Source: UBA3210 sp963648895 (GTDB lineage: Bacteria; Bacillota_I; Bacilli_A; RFN20; CAG-449). From it: 10,581 nucleotides of DNA. The DNA lies in NCBI GenBank assembly GCA_963648895.1, contig CAVJGK010000050.1:1-10581 (forward strand). Direction: 5' to 3'. Position 1 is the first letter of the stretch, and each line of letters begins with the position of its first letter. Shown one piece after another: positions 7,657 through 10,581 of this stretch. The translations under genes were made by a program, and so were the position numbers. Below the pieces are notes generated by a model. It had not been told where the DNA came from. It did not search any database and saw nothing but the letters and a program-made list of their open reading frames with translations.

Positions 7657-7663
7657 ATGTCAA
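7635..7663 (-). promoter_or_regulatory. Promoter of the Fic gene
   Basis: Read on the minus strand, TTGACA (7663-7658), a 17-bp spacer and TATTAT (7640-7635) form a near-consensus promoter. Start is expected near 7628, about 28 bases before the ATG. Confidence 0.85.
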
Positions 7664-7711
7664 TCTTCTTATAATATCTAACCAATACTCATAATACAAT
7701 TATAAAATATA

Positions 7712-7740
7712 TTGCTTTTTATATATGGCGAAACTATAAT
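7712..7740 (+). promoter_or_regulatory. Promoter of the EamA gene
   Basis: TTGCTT (7712-7717), 17 bp, TATAAT (7735-7740). AAGGTGAT (7748-7755) serves the ATG at 7759. The same two hexamers and spacing recur before the AbiEi-like gene at 9652-9680. Confidence 0.8.
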
Positions 7741-7758
7741 CCTTTCGAAGGTGATATC

Positions 7759-8655
7759 ATGGTTTATATTATATTTGCGTTACTCGCGGCATTTTTTACA
7801 TCAATGACAACAATATTGGCCAAGATTGGTATTAAAAACGTTAATTCTAATTTTGCAACATTCATAAGAACAGGTGTTGTTATTATATGTTCTTTAGTAT
7901 TATGTTTAATCACTAATGATTTATATAAAACAGACACTCTTACTTGGAATAACTGGTTATTCTTAGGTCTATCTGGATTAGCTACTGGATGTTCATGGCT
8001 TTGTTATTATAAAGCCTTACAACTAGGTAATGTTAATAAAGTCGCACCAATTGATAAATCAAGTTTCATATTAACTAGTATCTTATTTATTATCTTCTTC
8101 TTTGATGATACGACTAACAATGGTAATGTATTAACTATTTGGATGTTAGTTCTATCAATGGTATTAATGTTAATTGGTACATTATTAATGATTGGTAAAA
8201 AAGAAGATACGGATAAAAAATCTTCTTTATGGCTTGTATTTGCCATATTATCAAGTGTGTTTGCTGCTTTAGTTTCTTTATTTGTAAAGATTGGTTTAAA
8301 AGGAATACCAAGTAACTTAGGTACATTATATCGAACAATAATTGTATTTATCTTTGCCGGAGCGATAGTTCTAGCTAGAAAAGAATATAAAGGCGCGAAA
8401 GAAATTAGTTTTAAATCTTGGTTATTTTTAATTCTTTCAGGTCTAGCCACTGGAGGAGCATGGTTATTTGAATATGCAGCATTGAATTATGAAGGTGCTT
8501 CACCAATTGTGGTTAATTCAATTGGTAAATTATCCATTCTTCTAACCATGTTAATATCATTTATCTTCTTAAAAGAGAAATTTGATAAAAAATCTTTATT
8601 CGGTTTATTCTTATTAACCTGTGGAATAGTAATAGTAATTATATTTAGTTTATAG
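7759..8655 (+). CDS. EamA/DMT-family permease (COG2510-type tandem repeat)
   Basis: This is a 298-residue integral membrane protein of the drug/metabolite transporter superfamily with about ten predicted membrane helices. The internal duplication is plain. LAKIGIKNVNSNFATFIRT (20-38) matches FVKIGLKGIPSNLGTLYRT (175-193), and WLFLGLSGLATGCSWLCYY (66-84) matches WLFLILSGLATGGAWLFEY (221-239). Each half resembles the single-repeat COG2510 EamA proteins. PIDKSS (97-102) with its counterpart NSIGKLS (253-259) is typical of the substrate-path helix. The substrate cannot be deduced; relatives move small metabolites. It has its own promoter and terminator and is divergent from the Fic gene, with about 158 bases between the start codons. 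Confidence 0.88.
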   Translation: MVYIIFALLAAFFTSMTTILAKIGIKNVNSNFATFIRTGVVIICSLVLCLITNDLYKTDTLTWNNWLFLGLSGLATGCSWLCYYKALQLGNVNKVAPIDKSSFILTSILFIIFFFDDTTNNGNVLTIWMLVLSMVLMLIGTLLMIGKKEDTDKKSSLWLVFAILSSVFAALVSLFVKIGLKGIPSNLGTLYRTIIVFIFAGAIVLARKEYKGAKEISFKSWLFLILSGLATGGAWLFEYAALNYEGASPIVVNSIGKLSILLTMLISFIFLKEKFDKKSLFGLFLLTCGIVIVIIFSL

Positions 8656-8660
8656 ACATT

Positions 8661-8698
8661 AAGTTGGAGAGAATTTCTTCAACTTTTTTTCTTTTTTT
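8661..8698 (+). terminator. Terminator after the EamA gene
   Basis: AAGTTGGAGA (8661-8670) pairs with TCTTCAACTT (8676-8685, one G-U) over a 5-base loop. The T run (8684-8690) continues after one C with seven more Ts. It lies 5 bases past the stop codon. Confidence 0.88.
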
Positions 8699-8725
8699 AA
8701 AAAAATAAAAATATTTTTAGGATTT

Positions 8726-8754
8726 TTGTTTAAAACCCTCAAATGATATATATA
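8726..8754 (+). promoter_or_regulatory. Possible promoter of the GG-leader peptide/radC unit
   Basis: TTGTTT (8726-8731) is followed after 17 bases by TATATA (8749-8754). A TGaTATATA extended -10 is another reading, at 8744-8752. Either would start the RNA inside or next to the SD (8755-8761), which is odd. The true start may lie elsewhere in the AT-rich stretch after the terminator. Confidence 0.3.
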
Positions 8755-8768
8755 GAGGAGGAAAATTT

Positions 8769-8945
8769 ATGAGGATTTTAAATGATGAAGAAATGTCACT
8801 TATTGTTGGTGGCGAAGCTATTACCCTCACGGCTGTTATGGCAGTTTTAGTCACTGCGATTGTCGCGGTAGTAGTATATCGATTATTTATGTCTAGTAAG
8901 GGTAGTACTACTTTACCTGGTGGATGGAAATTTTCATGGGGTTAG
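8769..8945 (+). CDS. Double-glycine leader peptide, bacteriocin- or pheromone-like (58 aa)
   Basis: A 58-codon gene has a very strong SD (GAGGAGG, 8755-8761) seven bases before its ATG. The product begins MRILNDEEMSLIVGG. This is a classic double-Gly leader (Leu, acidic pair, Met/Leu, Ile and GG at 14-15), as cut by the C39 peptidase domain of export ABC transporters. The 43-residue remainder starts with a strongly hydrophobic helix (about 17-41, ITLTAVMAVLVTAIVAVVVY). It then has SSKGSTT and the Gly/aromatic tail LPGGWKFSWG. That pattern suits a class II bacteriocin-like or signal peptide that inserts in membranes. No immunity gene, C39 transporter or modification enzyme is visible in the window. 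The stop is 4 bases before the radC start, so the two are probably one transcript. The GG-peptide class is well supported; the activity is inference. Confidence 0.75.
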   Translation: MRILNDEEMSLIVGGEAITLTAVMAVLVTAIVAVVVYRLFMSSKGSTTLPGGWKFSWG

Positions 8946-8949
8946 AAGT

Positions 8950-9651
8950 ATGACAAAAATTAAAGATATTCCTTGCCTCGATCGTCCAAGAGAAAAAGCA
9001 TATCTCTATGGGCTTGATTGTCTATCTAATGCTGAACTTCTTGCAATCATCATCTCCAGTGGTTACAAACAAGCTTCAGCGTTAGATATCGCTTATGAAT
9101 TACTATCTAAGTTTGGTGGGATTGATAAAGTGGTTAACGCAGGAATTAATGAACTTATGTGCATAAAGGGTATATCTAAGGCGAAAGCTGTCAAAATGGC
9201 AGCTTCGTTTTATTTATATAAAAGAAGTCTAAAAGAAAATGCGTTCTCTGATATTAAAAGATATAGTGAATATGATGTGGCAAAAATAATTCATTCAATG
9301 ATTATTGATTCTTCTCAAGAAGTATTATTTTTAGTAATAATGGATAAATCTAATCATATTCTTGGAATTCAAGAACTTGGTAAGGGAAGTGAAGATTCTA
9401 TTGCTATAAGTGAAACTCTTATAATCAAACATACTTTAAAGTATGGAGGAAGAAAATTTTATCTATTACACAATCATCCATCCAATAATTTAAATCCTAG
9501 TAAACAAGATATTTTGTTTACAGGACAATTAGATACATTGTCATTTAGTTTAAAATTAGAACTTATTGAACATTTGATCATCACTAATATCGGATATTAT
9601 GCGATTAAGCAAGGTAAAACTTATCTATGGAATTTAGAAAAAAGCAGTTAG
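8950..9651 (+). CDS. radC: RadC family JAB/JAMM-domain protein
   Basis: The 233-residue protein belongs to the RadC family, whose biochemical role is unsettled despite the old DNA-repair name. The N-terminal KIKDIPCLDRPREKAYLYG and LSNAELLAIIISSG (26-39) are characteristic. A helix-hairpin-helix-like stretch follows (CIKGISKAKAVKMA, 71-84). The JAMM metal motif is complete: HNHPSNNLNPSKQD, with H174, H176, S184 and D187. I place the start at 8950. The family begins right at this Met. An in-frame ATG at 8920 would add ten residues read from the tail of the peptide gene in another frame and lacks a spaced SD. The SD at 8950 is weak, so translation is probably coupled to the peptide gene ending at 8945. 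Confidence 0.92.
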   Translation: MTKIKDIPCLDRPREKAYLYGLDCLSNAELLAIIISSGYKQASALDIAYELLSKFGGIDKVVNAGINELMCIKGISKAKAVKMAASFYLYKRSLKENAFSDIKRYSEYDVAKIIHSMIIDSSQEVLFLVIMDKSNHILGIQELGKGSEDSIAISETLIIKHTLKYGGRKFYLLHNHPSNNLNPSKQDILFTGQLDTLSFSLKLELIEHLIITNIGYYAIKQGKTYLWNLEKSS

Positions 9652-9680
9652 TTGCTTTTGCATTAACAAAATTATATAAT
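9652..9680 (+). promoter_or_regulatory. Promoter of the AbiEi-like gene
   Basis: TTGCTT (9652-9657), 17 bp, TATAAT (9675-9680). It begins immediately after the radC stop codon. SD AAAGGAA (around 9690-9695) follows, before the ATG at 9702. Confidence 0.8.
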
Positions 9681-9687
9681 GTTAATG
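9661..9687. repeat. Inverted repeat over the -10 of the AbiEi-like gene (operator candidate)
   Basis: CATTAACA (9661-9668) and TGTTAATG (9680-9687) are exact 8-bp arms around an 11-base centre that contains most of the -10 box. ATTATATAAT (9671-9680) inside is itself a perfect palindrome. AbiEi proteins are known to repress their own promoters through inverted repeats. An 8-bp AT-rich repeat can also arise by chance, so location is the main argument. Confidence 0.5.
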
Positions 9688-9701
9688 TGAAAGGAACAAA
9701 T

Positions 9702-10307
9702 ATGAATAAATTGGAGATATTAAAATTAATTGATGATAATAATGGATATTTAACTAGTCAGTTAATTAAAAAACATAATATTGAAACAGTGTATATTACT
9801 AGACTTGTTAAAGAAAACAAGTTATTTAAACTTGCGCGTGGAATTTATATTTCTTCGAAAGGAATAGAAGATTTTTTATATATTAACTCATTGTTGCATT
9901 CGAATTTGATTTATTCAGGAGATACAGCTTTATTTTTAAATGGACTTTCAAATAAACAAGTTCCAGAATATGAAGCAATGGTTAAATATGGTATGTTTGT
10001 TCCAACTATTGATAATATGAAAATTTATTGTACAAGAAAAAATACATATTCTTTAGGAATTATAGAAATTGAAACAATGTTTGGAAACAAAGTTAAATGC
10101 TATGATAAAGAAAGATGTATATGTGATTTATTTTTAAGGCCTGATCATTATGATTATGAAGATCGAACATATGCAATAAATGAATATAATAATTATTATC
10201 TCAATATAAAAAAACTTTATGAATACGCATCTAAATTAGGAGTATACAATGAAGTAAAAAATGTATATGAAGTAATTAAATGGAACAAGAAAGGACAAAG
10301 AATTTGA
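9702..10307 (+). CDS. AbiEi-like winged-helix antitoxin/regulator without visible AbiEii partner
   Basis: This 201-residue protein resembles the AbiEi family (type IV toxin-antitoxin antitoxin and transcriptional repressor). Residues 1-50 form a winged helix ending in LVKENKLFKLARGIYIS, the usual recognition-helix and wing pattern. The C-terminal half has the family-like block KCYDKERCICDLFLRP (132-147), where relatives read YDxERTxxD, and a helical tail. I chose the ATG at 9702 because it has SD AAAGGA and a promoter just upstream. The frame extends back to an ATG at 9627 inside radC, but that would put the promoter inside the gene. The AbiEii nucleotidyltransferase gene usually follows directly. 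Here none is visible, and an RNA/AbiF-like unit comes next. It could be an orphan antitoxin or an adopted regulator. Confidence 0.78.
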   Translation: MNKLEILKLIDDNNGYLTSQLIKKHNIETVYITRLVKENKLFKLARGIYISSKGIEDFLYINSLLHSNLIYSGDTALFLNGLSNKQVPEYEAMVKYGMFVPTIDNMKIYCTRKNTYSLGIIEIETMFGNKVKCYDKERCICDLFLRPDHYDYEDRTYAINEYNNYYLNIKKLYEYASKLGVYNEVKNVYEVIKWNKKGQRI

Positions 10308-10363
10308 TTAAACAGAATTTAATTAACAAACATATTAGTAGAATTTACTTGCATAAAAAAATA

Positions 10364-10392
10364 TTGATTTTTTATCCTAAATCATCTATATT
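10364..10392 (+). promoter_or_regulatory. Promoter of the structured RNA upstream of the AbiF-like gene
   Basis: TTGATT (10364-10369), 17 bp, TATATT (10387-10392). The start is expected near G10399, six to seven bases before the hairpin. No other promoter lies between the RNA's U-tract and the AbiF-like ATG. Confidence 0.7.
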
Positions 10393-10398
10393 TTATTT

Positions 10399-10459
10399 GA
10401 CAGGACTCCCCACACCTCTCACGCAAGTGATGTGTCCCATGGGGAGACGTTTTTTTTTT
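10399..10459 (+). ncRNA. Short structured RNA with built-in terminator (abiF-motif-like)
   Basis: A GC-rich island stands out in very AT-rich DNA. The predicted RNA of about 60 bases has an outer stem CTCCCC (10406-10411) with GGGGAG (10441-10446). A second stem pairs ACAC (10412-10415) with GTGT (10432-10435). The inner stem TCAC (10419-10422) with GTGA (10427-10430) is closed by a GCAA (GNRA) tetraloop. Asymmetric bulges CTC (10416-10418) and CCCAT (10436-10440) interrupt it, too elaborate for a plain terminator. Ten Ts (10450-10459) end it. It sits 17 bases upstream of an Abi_2/AbiF-like gene. From memory, a conserved RNA named the abiF motif occurs in just this position. I judge this a likely member, but the match to the published consensus is unchecked. 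Confidence 0.75.
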
Positions 10460-10460
10460 A

Positions 10461-10466
10461 GGGGGG
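10461..10466 (+). promoter_or_regulatory. Unusual poly-G ribosome binding site of the AbiF-like gene
   Basis: GGGGGG ten bases before the ATG at 10477 is the only SD-like element. It is G-richer than all other SDs here (AAGGAGG type) and is complementary to the CTCCCC arm of the RNA just upstream, so it could be masked by it. Confidence 0.55.
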
Positions 10467-10476
10467 ATTTTTATAT

Positions 10477-10581
10477 ATGGAAGGTATTAACGAAGATAAA
10501 CACTCTGTAACAATCGATGTAAAAGCACCAATTACATATGATGAACAAGTTCAAAGAATTATTGCAAAAGGATTCGTTGTT
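10477..10581 (+). CDS. Abi_2/AbiF-like abortive infection protein (N-terminal fragment)
   Basis: The frame is open from the ATG at 10477 to the window edge and gives 35 residues. After a polar leader (MEGINEDKHS), the stretch KAPITYDEQVQRIIAKGFVV resembles the conserved opening of Abi_2 (AbiD/AbiF) proteins, where P-x-T-(Y/F)-x-x-Q and a Gly-hydrophobic step follow in the same order. Full members run to about 300 residues and carry a HEPN-type RxxxxH motif further on, which is outside the window. The assignment rests on about 20 residues plus the adjoining abiF-like RNA, which is independent support. AbiF-type proteins are thought to act as RNase toxins that stop growth upon phage infection. 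Apparently no promoter separates it from the RNA, so expression would need read-through of the RNA's terminator. Confidence 0.65.
   Translation, partial: MEGINEDKHSVTIDVKAPITYDEQVQRIIAKGFVV

Noticed and set aside
8928..8942. GGWKFSWG tail as a streptide-like radical-SAM core (GWK)
   Set aside because: The Lys follows the Trp instead of preceding it by four residues, and no radical-SAM gene is in the window.
8920..8949. Ten-codon upstream extension of radC from an earlier ATG
   Set aside because: It overlaps the peptide gene in another frame, has no properly spaced SD, and RadC proteins typically begin at the Met at 8950.
9640..9659. AAAAGCA/TGCTTTT hairpin as the radC terminator
   Set aside because: Only two G-C pairs, and the T run is itself the stem arm; too weak to call. 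It does overlap the next -35.
9627..9701. Longer AbiEi-like protein starting inside radC
   Set aside because: A full promoter (9652-9680) and SD lie between this ATG and the one at 9702, and the added residues do not look like the family.
10397..10402. TTGACA as a -35 for the AbiF-like gene
   Set aside because: The sequence 16-18 bases downstream is the GC-rich hairpin (CACGCA region), with no -10.
10406..10459. Plain terminator for the AbiEi-like gene instead of an RNA gene
   Set aside because: A dedicated promoter lies just upstream, and the hairpin has a GNRA loop and specific bulges. It probably does also end transcripts from the AbiEi-like gene.
10280..10510. 76-codon frame overlapping the end of the AbiEi-like gene, as a possible AbiEii remnant
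   Set aside because: It runs through the promoter, the structured RNA, its terminator and the start of the AbiF-like gene. The protein resembles nothing I know, and no good SD precedes it.
1..10581. CRISPR array, insertion sequence, tRNA or rRNA genes
   Set aside because: No regularly spaced repeats, transposase frames with terminal repeats, or tRNA cloverleaf elements were seen on either strand.
1..10581. Mycoplasma-type code with UGA as Trp
   Set aside because: Trp is TGG throughout, genes are full length with TGA as stop, and the AbiEi-like gene ends at a TGA where its family usually ends.

Overview
The window comes from an AT-rich, Gram-positive-type genome. TGG is used for Trp, the genes run full length with TGA read as stop, and a Tyr T-box leader is present. 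Strong AAGGAGG ribosome binding sites and U-tract terminators fit as well. Together these point to Bacillota of the Bacilli, Erysipelotrichia or Acholeplasma/RF39-like gut type. The genome does not look like a UGA=Trp Mycoplasma. The lineage is inferred from style and gene families, not from a marker tree.

Region 1 (1-5107) is ordinary metabolism on the plus strand. It holds the 3' end of an unknown gene, a COG2509-type FAD-dependent dehydrogenase coupled to a DUF5662 protein, and then a GH13 cytoplasmic maltodextrin-type hydrolase coupled to a membrane-anchored alpha/beta hydrolase. The last pair ends at a terminator hairpin. The loop of that hairpin carries the -35 box of the next promoter.

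Region 2 (5082-6644) is a textbook unit: a consensus promoter, a tyrosine T-box riboswitch (specifier UAC, antiterminator and terminator all visible), tyrS and a terminator.

Region 3 (6665-8698) has a minus-strand Fic-fold protein whose catalytic His is replaced by Gln. Its promoter is bracketed by a perfect 13-bp inverted repeat. A divergent EamA/DMT permease follows with its own promoter and terminator.

Region 4 (8700-10581) is the accessory part. It contains a 58-codon gene for a double-glycine-leader peptide (bacteriocin- or pheromone-like) four bases upstream of radC, an AbiEi-like winged-helix protein with no visible AbiEii partner and its own palindromic promoter, and a promoter driving a short structured RNA with a GCAA loop and a built-in terminator. 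Seventeen bases after the U-tract begins an Abi_2/AbiF-like protein, cut off by the window edge. The layout of promoter, small RNA, terminator and toxin-like gene matches RNA-antitoxin systems such as the abiF RNA/AbiF pairing. It is the most interesting item here.
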